This document shows positions 20,521 to 32,787 of a stretch of DNA of 64,000 nucleotides, one piece after another. A program made the position numbers and the translations under genes. The notes beneath the pieces were generated by a model that searched no databases, was not told where the DNA came from, and worked only from the letters and a program-made list of their open reading frames with translations. Location of the stretch: assembly GCA_037176845.1 (NCBI GenBank), contig JAYKXP010000112.1, positions 1 to 64,000 on the forward strand, read 5' to 3'. Each line of letters starts with the position of its first letter. The first letter of the stretch is position 1. Source of the DNA: Paramarasmius palmivorus. Its lineage: Eukaryota; Basidiomycota; Agaricomycetes; Agaricales; Marasmiaceae.

Positions 20521-22723
20521 ATGGCCTGGACTTGGGTCATTATCCCGTCATCACTCCTTACTCTCGCGGTTGTGGTTCCCCTGAACGGCGCTCTGGTACG
20601 CTACAGAGCACATTATGATCCTAACCGTATACAATTGGGTGAGAATCAATCATCAAATGGTGTGTTTTCTGTGCGAATATGCCTCGAACCCGTGTTGATG
20701 TTTTAGAAAACGCAGAATCACCCGTGACAGGATACTTCAGCGTACTCCAACGCGTGTACCAGATTGAGGTGATTACATATCCTCATTCTGAGTTTGGGCA
20801 GCTGACAGAAACCGTATAGGGCTGGTCGGGACTCTACAAAGGGTTTTGTAAGTGATGACTCGGATAATGGTTGCAGGTGTTTACGGGAGTGACCATTCTT
20901 CAGCGCCTAGTTTCCTTCTCTTTGTCTTCGTGCTTTCAGTACTTTCGACCTACCTAGGCTTCGATTTCAGCACACCCAGACTGCCCTGGAGATCGGATGA
21001 CCTGGGTATACTAGGGGGTATAATGTACGCTTTCCTCTCTATGCTAGTGGGAATACCAATGGAAGTTGTGAAGAACCGGTGAGTTTACCATTCCTGAAAG
21101 CCATCCATGATATTGAAACTGGATACCGACAGAGCAATCGTGACGCCCTACAAACTGCCATACTTCAACCCATTGACGTGTCTCCGAATTTTGCTGTCGC
21201 CTACCGAACGCGCTAAGCCATGGAAGCTCTACCTCCTTCCAGGCCTATTCACCACCTACGTTGCTCAGCTTCTCATCACAGTTGCTATCATACCAATGGT
21301 TCGCATTCTGCTTTTGCCGTTCAACGGCGGCTTCAACCCGCTATCCGCGGTGGCAGCCACAGGCTATCTGTTTTTCGCGCTTGCATGTTCTGCTATAAAA
21401 GCACCCCTTCAAGTTGCATGGATTAGGCTGTCGATTCAGCGCTGTCACACTGACGATAACCTGTCCGAAGCAGAGGAGGCAGAAACTTATGGAGTTGAGC
21501 CGTACTCTAGTGAAACTGAGGTGATCACGTACGTCCTGCAACTTTTTAGACTCGTGACTTTGCCTGACCTTCTGTATTTCCCAGGTTGAAGGACGAGCAA
21601 TACCCTTACTACGGGCTTCAGCACTGCGTGAATACTTAGTCTGGTGCTACGGCACGGCAAACAACCGCGCCAGGATTTGTATTAGCTAATCACCACGGAT
21701 ATGAGTGTTACCGGTTAACCGGTACAGCTTACAAGCCGCGTCACCAGCTGGAGTCACCATTCCACTTCACCACCACTTCAAAATCCATACACCTCTGAGG
21801 CTCCCGATGTATTGAATCACCTTTCAAGTCTTCAGTCATTCGCCATATCAAGAAGTTCTGGTTCAATGGCGCTTGGTGGAGGTGGAACAGGGCGGAGGGT
21901 ATTGACCGTATTGTGCGTATGCTCTTGACCTTTTATTTTGCACTTACGCTTGTTTAAACCTAGAACTCAAGGAACTTGGAATGGAAGGTCTTTCGTATTG
22001 TCGAGATACAACTACAATGTCCCGGAAGAATCGTGTCGACATCATCTCTCAGACTTCAACGTAACTCCTGGCAAGCTCCTGGCAAGTCGTTTTCATCATC
22101 GTCAATATGAAGAATGAAAGATGGTCATGGAGAGCCCCACATTTCGACACCACCTCGTCATTTGCAACAAAAAAACCAGCTCAACCGCATGGCGCACCGT
22201 GGCTAGCACTGGTGATTCCATCTGGCTCGCAGAAACATCCGCTGCCAGTTCTTTTCCTCCAGAACACGTTGCTTTTAGCTACCTACGCACCTAGGGCTTC
22301 CTATCTTGACCGTGACCACCATTATTTTGCTACTCGGATGAAGTTGAATATAGGGCTCACATCGAGTGTTTCTTACCCGATTTAGCCGGCTTTCGTACTT
22401 ATAATGTTTGTTGTTGACTTTGCAATCGCAATATAATAGTTAACACATTGAACAGTGCGATGTATTGAGCAAAATATAGAGATACAAGCTGACGCGACGC
22501 AGGAGTCCTGCAGAAGAGCTCATGATTACGTAAGAAGAAATCCTGGCGCGGTTCTTTGCCGTGCCGGTTCACCAGACTACATACTACCACATCGCTTGAG
22601 ATCGTCAGGTAGTATCGTTAGTCTGGATTCTCGAGACTAGTGAATACTATTATCACGGAGGAAGGATGGAGAACCTTGTTCCGTGCTTGGTGGCTTACAG
22701 TTATTGGATTCTATGTGCTGTGA
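20521..22723 (+). pseudogene. MCF-like carrier gene interrupted by a transposon in its last exon
   Basis: Exons 20521-20659, 20716-20768, 20820-20847, 20904-21078, 21133-21528 and 21585-21636 code in frame. Then the 1003-bp element at 21637 begins with TAG, an immediate in-frame stop. The displaced C-terminus (IITEEGWRTLFRAWWLTVIG, stop 22721-22723) resumes after the target duplication. The uninterrupted gene would encode 305 aa; now it is 281. The family resembles mitochondrial carriers: PLNGALVRYR, GWSGLYKGF, IPMEVVKNR and APLQVAWIRLSIQR sit where three P-x-(D/E)-x-x-(K/R) signatures and a G-x-x-x-L-Y-(K/R)-G motif are expected, but the acidic residues are mostly lost. Substrate unknown. 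Loss of the last helix probably inactivates it. Confidence 0.8.
21637..22639 (+). mobile_element. Non-autonomous DNA transposon, copy 2 (9-bp TSD), inside an MCF-like gene
   Basis: The 1003-bp element is flanked by the 9-bp direct repeat GTGAATACT (21628-21636 and 22640-22648), which is host coding sequence. It starts TAGTCTGGTGCTACGGCACG. A near-perfect complement of that start, TGCCGTGCCGG...CACCAGACTA, ends at 22579, followed by a further 60-base tail with small hairpins ending in CGAGACTA. It is collinear with 9981-10999. No transposase frame is present. Confidence 0.9.
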
Positions 22724-22925
22724 AGGTCCTACAATACTTGATATATTCCTACTTTTCATGAATGCGTTGTACACCCCTGTAAGTAAACGTGTAATGTTAC
22801 CCGGAAATTTCAGCTGGAGTCTTGACAACGTCTGAGCTAGACTAAAAAGTCAACTTGCCGGCACGCGGCCCCAATCACTGTAATAGTATCACCAGGTAAT
22901 ACCTTTGTCTCCCTACTGCCATGTC

Positions 22926-24168
22926 ATGACTTGGGCTTCTTCATTATTCGTGAACGCTACGATTCATATTCTGTTCGTTCCTTTTCTCGGCTCAGTGGTT
23001 CGACACAGGGCCTGCTACAGCCCGAAAGCTGCCGATGAAGGAAATCGAGGTCGGGAAATGCATCAAGGGTAGATCCGTTCTAGAGCTGACCATCTCTGAT
23101 TAAAGGTGCTCAGTTGCATGGATTCTTCTCGACGCTGTGGAAGACATATCGGCTAGAGGTCAATACTATGGTCTTGAAGCTTGAAGTGTAATCTGAACTA
23201 AGGATCGATTCTTTCAACAGGGATGGACAGGGCTATACAAAGGATCTGGTGAGTCTGAGCCTTTTATTTTGTGCGCTCATTGACCTAAATGTACGCCTAG
23301 TGCCCACATTCTTGGATACGATCCTCGTTAGAGGCTCTCTAATGCTGGCGAAGATTCACCCCGCTGTCCCTCTCCCATTAATCGCGGCCCCTCAACTTGG
23401 TTTCTTTGAAGGAATAGCTTTCGTATTCTTCTCGACATTCATTGAGCTACCTTTAGTTCTTTTCACAACACGGTGCGCTCGTTTTCTATCCACAATCCCC
23501 GGACGAAACTCACCAATGCAAACAGTGCAATCGTAACACCCTACAGGCTAACTCTCTTGCGCCCCACACTTGCATTTAAGGCTCTACTCTCACCCTCCGA
23601 GCGTCAACAACCATGGCTTCTATACCTCACACCAGGACTATTCGCCGCTATTGCTCTCAAAACCACTATACCCTTAATAATCCTCCATGTCGTCTTTGAC
23701 GTCGCATCCCAATTCTCGAGCGACTTTTTACCCCTCTTCGCTGCTGCGATCATGTTCTATATCACGTCCTTCATCGCTTGCACGGTCTTCCTTACGCCAC
23801 TTGATGTGGTGATTACTAGGCTGGCGATACAGCGTAGCAATCGGAATTGGGTTTTGGATTTGGAAACTCTACCTATACAGGTACCAGTGCGTGCTACTTC
23901 GGATCTATGGGACGGGAATGGATACGACGGGATGGAGAGGTATAGTGACACCGAAGACGTGCTCTTGTGAGTTTTATTTTGAGCGTTGGGATGTCATGGC
24001 TAACATACCCCTTATAGATTTCACGAAGATTTCTCTGATCCATATAGGGGATTCATGGACTGCTTTAGGAAGATACTTGCAGAAGAAGGATGGATAGTGT
24101 TGTTTAGAGCTTGGTGGTTTCCAATTTTAGGCCAGATTTGTTCTGTAGTTCTGTTCAAATTACTCTAA
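22926..24168 (+). CDS. MCF-like (divergent mitochondrial carrier) protein
   Basis: The start is the second ATG (22926-22928); the first (22921) meets a stop at once. The model reads MTWASSLFVNATIHIL, PFLGSVVRHR, then exon AQLHGFFSTLWKTYRLE, GWTGLYKG, VPTFLDTILVRG to ELPLVLFTTR, and the large exon AIVTPYRLTLLRP to ERYSDTEDVLL. The final exon FHEDFSDPYRGF to LFRAWWFPILGQ ends in TAA at 24166-24168. The third repeat keeps the canonical TPLDVVITRLAIQ signature. All introns are GT-AG. It lies 200 bases after the broken copy at 20521 in the same orientation and is the most diverged of the local set. Probably an inner-membrane or peroxisomal transporter; substrate not predictable. Confidence 0.75.
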
Positions 24169-24795
24169 CGACGTGCACGAGTATTTGGTATATATTGCGA
24201 ACTATCTGTGATCTGGGGTTGATCATACTTACGACCTTGACGAATCATGCACTTGTAAACTGGATCTTTTCGACGGCGGAATGCGCAAACATCATCATCG
24301 CATTGAAGTCGTAAAGTATGTAAAGCTACAATGTCAAAAACTAGACGTAGTTACATCGTGATGGGGTTGGAGTGGGGGTATGTTTTACAGTACAAGTGAG
24401 GAAGCGAGGAGATAAAATAAACCAAAATGTGCAGGGGAATATACGACAAATGAAACCAAAAGTGCGAGAAAAGTGAGGATGGAATATGTTGCGAATAGAG
24501 TAGGAGTAGTGGAACAACACCAAACCACAGAAGACGAATAACTTACAGCCCAGCAAGCCATAGATTAGGGATTTTTTGGGGCTACAGGTGGCTAGATGGA
24601 GATGAGTAATAAGTAATAAGAGGGATGGAGTGTCGTCAAGGAAAGTGTCAATGATTGCAGGGAAGGAACTAAAATAGGGTTACTTTTCTTATCTGAATTG
24701 AGGTATTGAAGGGACTGTTGAAGCCTGATGCTGTAACATTCCTCGCGCCCACACGTATCCGGTGTCGGCGTGGCAGTGGGTGAGGTGAGTCTTAT
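24169..24795. other. Convergent spacer between the MCF-like gene and the kinase gene
   Basis: 3' flanks of two convergent genes. Only short frames, nothing recognised. Confidence 0.5.
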
Positions 24796-27626
24796 CTAGA
24801 CGCCTGTCTCGTCCACCAACACGCGGCCGCATTTAAAGTCTTGAAGATCAAGCCGACCAAGACTCCTGCTTCTCGTCGTAGACCCCGCAGGCAGACCTCC
24901 CGTCGTCGCAGTCACACTCAGCACTACAGCCGTTGTAGCCGCCCTACTTTTGCTAGAGGTCATCACCTCCGGCCGTTGTTGCACGAACCGCGGAGAACCC
25001 TCGGATGACCACCGCGGTAACGGTGCAGGAGGTGTGCTACCTGCTCTTTGCTTTATCGGTCCAATATCTGTTTCGAACCTCAAACGTTGCCTCGGCCGTG
25101 CTCGTCGTCCACTTGCCTCATCAACCCAGCCTTCCACCGTTAACCTCACCTTCTCCTCAACGCCATCGCTCAAGGTCTGAACAATCGACCCTGGTCTATG
25201 ACGGAAAGAAGTGGTCGTAGTAGGAGCAAGAGGAGACCTGAACATTTCCTGTTCAGAGTGGTCGTCGGAGATGCCAGATGAAGGACTACCCACAACACTG
25301 CCTTCAAGAATCAATGAAGACTCTCCCCAACTCGCTGACTCAGGCTCCTCTGTGTAAATGTCCAACCCTTCGTCTTCCGTCGGCGGTGATGCTGAGATGG
25401 TGTATATACGATGGCGAGGGTCATCAGGTTGTGTGTCATCGCTATTTCGAGGAGTGTGGATACCCGAAGGCGTATGAATGGAAGCAGGGGTATGAATGCC
25501 CGACTTGGAAGCAATAGGCACCGCCTTTGACTTGGCAATCTGGGTGCGTCCACGCAAGGTTCCGGAATCTTCACCACTCTCTAGGCTATCGACGTCTTCT
25601 TCCAAAGGCGACGAAGGAGAGAAACGGGCGAGCAAGTCAATGGGGGTTTTGGGAAGGACACTGGGACTGGGTGACCGTGACAGGAAATGGGTAGTGATGG
25701 AAGATGCCTTTTTGGGCCGTCTGCCACGTTCAAGTTCAATGGGAGGTGATGGCAGCGCACGTTCGCGGGAGCTTGAAGCAGAGGATGACGAAGACGATCC
25801 AGAACGGGATGTCCTCTCGAGAGCAGGGATAGGCGAGGTAGAGCATGTCGGAGAAGGTGGTGGCCGCGACAATCTTCTTCTGGGTCGCGACATACTCCTT
25901 TCCATGCTCCTAGACGAGGAGCCTTCGTCTGTGAGGATAGGCGCTCTTGACAACGATCTCCGAACGCGAGACTCAGAACGTCTCGAGGCTGCATCTCCTG
26001 AACCTGCGCTCCTGTTATCCTCATGGTCCCAGGCTGGTGTCTCAGGGACATGAATCTCGGCAACTCGTGAACGAGAGCGAGATTTAGGGAGTTTCTGAGT
26101 CTGGTTGCGTAGTTCTTCGTCACTAACAATAGGCATAGCCATCCGGTCACTCTCAGTACCCCAACCAACGCCCCAAGCTACCTCGTCAACCATAGCGATA
26201 GTCCACCTGCTAGAGACACATCTGTCAAGACAGCCTTTCAGAATACGTTCTGCACCCGAGCCGATGCCAGAAGGAATGTCGTAAACGGCTGTGATAAGAG
26301 GTGTTCGGGAAAATGAGTTTATTGCTTGTTACGTGTACGAAGGTATAAATATGAATGCTTACCATGTAGAATCTTCATTTGTAACCGAGGTTCAAACGAA
26401 TCATTGAAAGGTAATCGGCCGGTGAGTAGAGCGTAAAGCATCACACCCAGAGCCCACATATCTTGTGCAGGATCCGGGAAACGTGGACCAGGTGCAGAAG
26501 GCGGCAGTAGAAGCTCAGGAGCTGCGTAAGGCAGCGAGCCGGGCTGCACAACGGAAGTCGGAACGTGCATTTGGCTGGTGGTGGTCGTAGTACGATGACG
26601 GGGACCATGTCGCATAGTATGATGAAGCGGCATACCGCCAAGGCCTGGTCGCTTGGATGTTGTAGGATGTGATACCGATGCAGCCCGATGTAAGTTGCCT
26701 GGCTGTGGGAGGTCAGACTCATCGTCGACCTCGACCTCATCATCCAATATCTCGCCTATCTTCCAAGCCATCCCAAAATCACCGATCTTGCACATTCCAG
26801 TCTCGTCAACAAGTACATTTTCCAACTTCATATCTCTATGAACATAGCCCACAACTTCATGAAGATATCGTAGACCCCTCACCACCTGCCGGAACATCAT
26901 CCCTGCATCATCCTGCGGTAGCGCTGGCCGACCATCTCGCTTCAAAATGTCAAACAGCGAACCACAAGGACAGTATAGGGTGACAAAAAAGTCGGCGTAC
27001 GAGGTATGAACAGAGGTGAAGAGTGGAAGGATGTGCTCATGACTGAGCGTCGACCAGATTTGGGTCTCATGATCTAGACGTTTCCGTGCCTCGGTGGCAT
27101 TGCTCTGTTGCAATAGGTCCCCTCTCCTGACAATCTTCACCGCAACAACGCCACCAGAAGCGGATGTAGCACGTCGAATGATAGAGAACCCGCCGTGGCC
27201 AATGATTCCATCAAGGGTATAACCTGCTACAACTGCTCCTTCATCATCCGGTAAGGTCTGTACTGGCACTGGAGGCGGGCTGAAAGCCGACAAGAACATG
27301 GCTGCTGGTGACAGGGCAGATTGTGGATTATCTTGTAGTATCGGTGCCGATTGAGATGAATGGACAACCGAAGGAAGACCCCATGAACCTCTGTTCTCCG
27401 CCCGAGATTCAGCGACAAGCTGAGCACTGACTTTCTGGTCTGGATCGAGGTCGTCGAGGTCTCTTGAAGAGGTGCTGATACCAAGCTTGTCCTTCCTATC
27501 CTCTGTGATGACCCTCGGCCTCTCTGGGCGAGACAGAGCTGGCGAATCTGCCGCAGGAAATGAACTAAAAAGCTGGCCTAAAAGCGAAGAAGAATGCTGG
27601 TTCGATTGTAAACGTTCTGTGTACAT
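24796..27626 (-). CDS. Serine/threonine protein kinase with long disordered C-terminal region
   Basis: Two exons, 27626-26363 and 26288-24796, joined at ILHG|AVYDIPSG, give 918 residues. The kinase domain spans roughly residues 138-450. It has a glycine loop (GHGGFSIIRRA), catalytic lysine (VAVKIV), catalytic loop (VHRDMKLENVLVD), metal-binding DFG (IGDFGMAWKIG) and AAPELL, with a ~60-residue Ser/Thr/His-rich insert between DFG and APE. The C-terminal ~460 residues are low-complexity and rich in Ser, Arg and Pro (RSRSRSR-type stretches), with many potential phosphorylation sites. It is an active kinase by motif content, related in general layout to fungal CAMK-like regulatory kinases. I cannot assign an orthologue. 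The ATG chosen is the first in frame (27624-27626). Confidence 0.9.
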
Positions 27627-29084
27627 CAAATTGCACAGAAGAAAACAAAGACAGGAACTTTAAGAAAATTTGAGCTGAATAAAGGAGGGATGTTGGTGGT
27701 ACAGGTCAAAGGGAGAGCGAGCGCCGAGGCCAAGGCCCCTCAACTGAAATGCACTAAATCTTGCGGTGCCGGCATATCCGTGAGAAAATAATTTTATTCT
27801 CCGTAGGCACCCGGATCACGGCGTTCCGAACTTCCTTCCTGACTCAACAGAACTGTAACGCCACCAGCTTTAAATTCCTCTTCTTCACTCATTTATATGA
27901 TCTCTCTGTAGTCTTTCTTGTATTATTGATTGCTTAACGAATCTCAAACTTTGGCAAGATTAAATACTTTTTATACAAGTCAATCACCACCGGCGTTTCC
28001 GATCCGACATTCAAATAATTGCCGAATTGAACCTGAGAGTTAAGATGTGATGGAGTCAACATTGTCATCAATCATTTTTTGTGGCGGGTTGAATAGAGAC
28101 AGGTGCATATGACAGTCCACTAGTACTGTAAGTAACTGTTGTTACTCCCGGTGACCCGTGATCAACAGCCTTTCCTCCACAGTGTTGCTGTTAGCATTGC
28201 CTGATCCCTACATCACTCCACAGACGCAGATAGCACAGCAAAAGGGACCTGCGCAAACGAATCGTACAGTCACTTGACGCTCGAAAGGTTCCCAGAGGCA
28301 CCCTGTCATATTGTCAAGAACTCTTGGCGGCTTCTCGTTCGAGGCTTCAGAATTACTTCCCTTTACGAGACGAGAGCCGAATTGGCCAGTGGAGAACGGA
28401 TTTCATGTGGAGGATATGCATCTCCACTGTGCGGACGTATTGTTGCACGTTGTTCAGCATAAACAGGTTAACCTGACGAAATGCCTACATACCAAGGCCC
28501 GACCGTTCCCGGCCACAATCCAGGATCTAGAATCACCTCTCAAGGTCCGAATCCCAATCGCCGCGGCTGCACTGGATTGCGTTTGACTTCGAATGCATCG
28601 TCAAGCATCCCTCCCGTGTAAGTAATGTTGAATATTACTCTTGAATACTCCAACGGAGTGCCAAGCGAGCGATCGGAGACTCAGGAGATTTACAACTTTG
28701 ATCGTGTGTGGAAAACACATGCTAGGTGCCCTTTCTTGGGGAGAGTTGGTAAAGTGTGAACCGTAGAAGTCGGCGTTGTATGATGTTGCTTTATTCTCAG
28801 TAAGACTCTCGGAAGATAAGCAAATATCCTTGGTATCGTCCTTGTACCTCGAAAACAGCCATTTAAAACTGATATTCCCAAGTATCGGACTGAGGTGACT
28901 CGGAAGAATTCCCTATGAGTAGATCCCAGCCTACTCATCAGCCAAAGGCTGACTAGCGCTGACTCCTCATACCGGCCGCTGGGTTCAGTGTGAGATAAAC
29001 GAATCAAGAAGAAAGCAGAAACTCAGCGAGCCGCCATAAGCACAGAAAGCTTGGTTCGCACGGAAAGCGAAAAGGGAAAAAGTT
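27627..29084. other. 1.46-kb intergenic region upstream of the kinase gene
   Basis: Promoter side of the kinase gene and 3' side of the DUF2235-WD40 gene. Small frames at 28274-28590 (+) and 28690-29007 (-) have no recognisable similarity. Confidence 0.4.
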
Positions 29085-32000
29085 TCACACTCCCACAAAT
29101 GTGACAGGACGAATCCTTGTACTGATATTAATACATCTAGATATGGACACTGTACGAAGCAAGACGAGCAGGTCTTTGTCTCGCACTGGAAGCGCCAAAA
29201 CGCTCATCCGTGGTCCGAACTTGGTGAGCTTGAGGGCTCCGCTGTGACTTGGACCACTCTTGGCGAAACCAGTTTGTCCGAGTCGAAGCTTTGAGCTCTC
29301 TTCTTTCACCTTTTTTATCATCCATTGTTGAACTGGGATTGAGTGGCTGAGCAAGAACATTAGCTACTGACATTTATCAGGGGAATACCTGACTTACGGG
29401 AAACCACAGATCATTCGTCATCAATTGTTCAATGATACATTCCCCAGCAGGCCCATCTGCATCCCATAAAACCAGGAGACCCTCCTCATTGCATGCTGCA
29501 ATACGTTTCCCATCTGGGGAATAAGCAATCGACATGATACCTGATCCTGAGTACTGGAACTCCTTTTTGCGTAACGGCGGGCCTTTCCATTGGTATAATA
29601 ATGGGTTTTCTTGTTTCAAAGTCATAGACATTTCCCAAACTATCGCTCTTCCATCCCCAAGTCCGGCAACTACTCGATCTGAGCTTTGGGGATAAGCTGC
29701 AAGGGCTTTCACTGCCACTACCCCAACACCCGACCAAGCATGGACATTGTTCATCTGTTCTCCGCTTGCGGCAATCCACATTGCAATAGATTCGTTGTTG
29801 GACTCAGAACCTATCTCCCACATTCCGATGGAGCCATCGAGTGAGCCTGTGAAAATGACGGAGTTATCATGAGAAAAGGTGATTACAGAGATCTCATTCC
29901 GGTGTGAAATCAGTGGTCGGGATTCTTGCCCTCGGAATCGGTCCTGTGTGTTGTGGCTGCCAGTGGGCAGGCCTTGGTTTATTTCTTTACCTGCCCAGGG
30001 AAGAGTAACGTGATGTCTCCAAGGGACTCTGTCACTGATGCCGCTGACAGCAACAAGTACCACAGACTCCTTGTCCTCTTCTTCCCTTCCCTTGTCCTTG
30101 CCACCTTCCTCCACCTTTTCGGCATACTTGCTTCCCGTGTCTTCATGCTGAGGTAGAAGAAAAGTGGCTGAAGTAAGATGACTCGGGTGTTCGTAAACAG
30201 AGTGCATGGGTGATTTATCTGCTCCGAGGGTCCCATCACCGGCCATAAAACCTCGAGGGTGTGGCAGGACCATAATATGATATCCCACAATGAAAATAGC
30301 GAGTTGGCCATTGGGATCTTGGGCAAGTGAACGAGGGAGCCCTTCGATATCTGGAGGAATAGTTGTTTGCTTGCACCCAGATTCGCTCCAAACAATGATC
30401 GTCCTGTCCCAAGACACTGACACGAACGATCCGTCTTGGCTGAATGCAATGTCCGATACGCGACCTGAATGTTCGTTGACTTCGCTACCCTGCGTGGGAA
30501 AATTCATCTCCACCTCTTTGCCAGTTTTGACGTCCCGGACAAAGACGCCCCCCGACTGCGTACCACAAGCAATCCGAGATCCGTCTAACGAGAATGCGAA
30601 CGACGTGATTGGCCCTTTTCGTCGAATGGAAAATATTTCGGCTAGTGTAGAAGATCAGAGCGGTCATTTCAGGTCATTGAACGAGGAATTCAACACGCAC
30701 ATGTTCCAAATGTTTCAAGAAATGTCTTCGCGGATTTTACGCGGTGTGGTAGGTCATCATGGAGTAATGTTTTGATGACAGGGGGCATCCTACTAAAGTG
30801 CTGTCTTTCAAAAAGATCTGGCGCAGTGTGGACAAGCACATCCATCCTCGAATAGGTCTCATCACTGACGATCTGTCTCATCATACAGATCTCGCGATAA
30901 ATTCATCAAGGCCAGACGAGCCTCAACTGGTACGAGTGAAGACGACAATCATTAGAGACATGTTCTGAATAGAGTAACAGAAGCCAGCTCACAAGTTCCG
31001 AACATTGTACGCAAACCATCTAAATGGCTCCGACGGTGTTCGACGTTTTTGAGGTTCTTCACAGTTGAAAGTATTTGTCCAGTGACTTCGCCAAAGTCAT
31101 CCAGCTCGATTGGCCGATCCGGTCCTGGGGGCCCTTGGGCTTCGATGAATTTTTTCACCTTCTGCATGGCCTTATGATCGAGTTCCCAAGGAACAGATTC
31201 ATGTATGAGCTGCCCAGTTACAAGACTGCGGGTTTTACTACAGTGAGGCCTATCCTTGCCCACTCAAAATCATTAAACTACTAAAAATCAACAGTCACTT
31301 ACTTGCGCGTGGTATGTGTGCCATTTTTATATGACAATCGTTTGATCGGCAGAATCTCCAGGATGCGCCAAAGTGCATTCATGGACTCATGCACATCTTT
31401 TGTTGTTTTACTCCACTTGGTTGAGGAAGGAGTCAAGAGGAGTCCTGTCGCAGCAGCTTCCCTCGTCATCCAACGCAGAGAAGGACCATTGTTTTTGAGT
31501 TCCTTGTTTTCGATACTCCCACCGCCGCTGAGTATAGAAGAAAATCAGCGATGCAGGTAATAGAAATGCTGCATCAAACGCACGTATCCGAGTGGGCGCC
31601 GGCAAACCAAACTTCCTTGGTATGAGGCATCTCGGATTGAGACGTCGTTTCAGTTTCATTTTTATATGGACCAGCGCCGCCCCTCGCAAATTCTGGCAAG
31701 AACTTCACTCGACGTTCGTGAAGAGCAAGTGCATGTCGGAAAAAGCATACGTGCGTCATACCATCGGCTGTGTAAGGAAGTGTTTTGCTTCTTACGATGC
31801 CAACAGATGAGACCGTGTCCCTAAGATCATCGTGTAAGCAATTCCCCCTGAGTCATGTTGGATCATTTGCATACCAGACTCCCACAAAATGAACTTTGAC
31901 GTCGCCTCTACAAAACGTGTGCTTGAAGGTTTCGGTGTCTGTTGAGGACTTCGGCCCCGAATTCCGGTACAACTCGTAGGCACTGTCAATATAACGTTTT

Positions 32001-32787
32001 CAGAATCAGAGGCTGAGCCTGTTAAGATCGGGTGAGCTCACAATGGTATCTGGGCATCATTCCCTCTATGGAGCAAACCGACCTGTATCGCATTTTAGAA
32101 TGCATTGATCATGCAGGCTACGTCAACTTACCGTGTGGATCATTGCCGACAATGCGCGGACCTGATATGCCCCTCGCGAGAAGCCTTATTCATGAAAGGC
32201 ATGAGATGAGATAATGGACTGCTGTAAAGAGGAGATTTTCACCAAATAAGAAGATTCGATCACCCGGCTCATACGAGTCGCAAATCCATTCGTATGCATC
32301 CAACACTATTCTTTCGAACCGCCTAGACAAATAGATGTCAGAATATTGTGGCGGACTTAACATGGCACATACCACGCAAAGGCAAGATCAGCTTGATTAA
32401 GTATAGCCTGCTTCCAAGACTTCCAAGAGGGTGTAGCGTAGGTACCGATTCCACTGTTGTAAAATGTGACCTGAAGGGAGTTCTGTTCTAGCAGATGATA
32501 CAGTTCGACTACGTTGGTGTTCTGAAATGCTAGATCAACTCGAAGGCAAAAATCCCTAGGACAGGAGAAAGGACCTTTTCGTTGAACTGGTTTGCTGTAC
32601 CATCGACGCAAACCACTAGGTTTCGAGGATATTTTCCACCGGGAGTGCTGGGAAGCGTATCGTGAATGCAGTTGCAGTACTTCTGTCCTGGCCACTTCGG
32701 GATCATTGAGGAAGGACGAACGACGTCGCCGATATCCTCAACGTCAATAGAGTCAAGTTTACGATTAGAGGAGCTGAAGCGAGTCAT
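29085..32787 (-). CDS. DUF2235 alpha/beta-hydrolase fused to C-terminal WD40 repeats
   Basis: The N-terminal exons from ATG 32787 carry the DUF2235 (Tle1-like phospholipase/hydrolase) fold: RNLVVCVDGTANQF, TNVVELYHLLEQ, TFYNSGIGTYA, nucleophile elbow GFSRGAYQVRAL (~32185-32115), AYELYRNSG, VHFVGVWDTVSSVG, and WFAGAHSD followed by GGGSIEN. A linker follows (LPIKRLSYKNGTH; LDDFGEVTGQIL; DLYDETD|HLFERQHFSRMPP). From GPITSFAFSLDGSRIACG (~30605) WD40 repeats run on: SGRVSDIAFSQDG, RNEISVITFSHDN, GSGIMSIAYSPDGKR with LWDAD. About ten introns, all with usable sites. The 3' end is uncertain: the frame stops at 29377, or a GTAAGT donor after DLWFP joins a last exon ending near 29137 or 29085. Inference: a cytosolic lipase-like enzyme with a protein-interaction propeller. 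Confidence 0.75.

Noticed and set aside
25496..26053. 185-codon open frame on the plus strand
   Set aside because: It is antisense to the Ser/Arg-rich second exon of the kinase gene; low-complexity codons leave complementary frames open.
25581..26168. 195-codon minus-strand frame overlapping the kinase
   Set aside because: Same strand, different register, within the kinase exon that continues the proven domain reading frame.
29979..30449. 156-codon frame in the DUF2235-WD40 region
   Set aside because: Shadow frame of the WD40 exon on the same strand.
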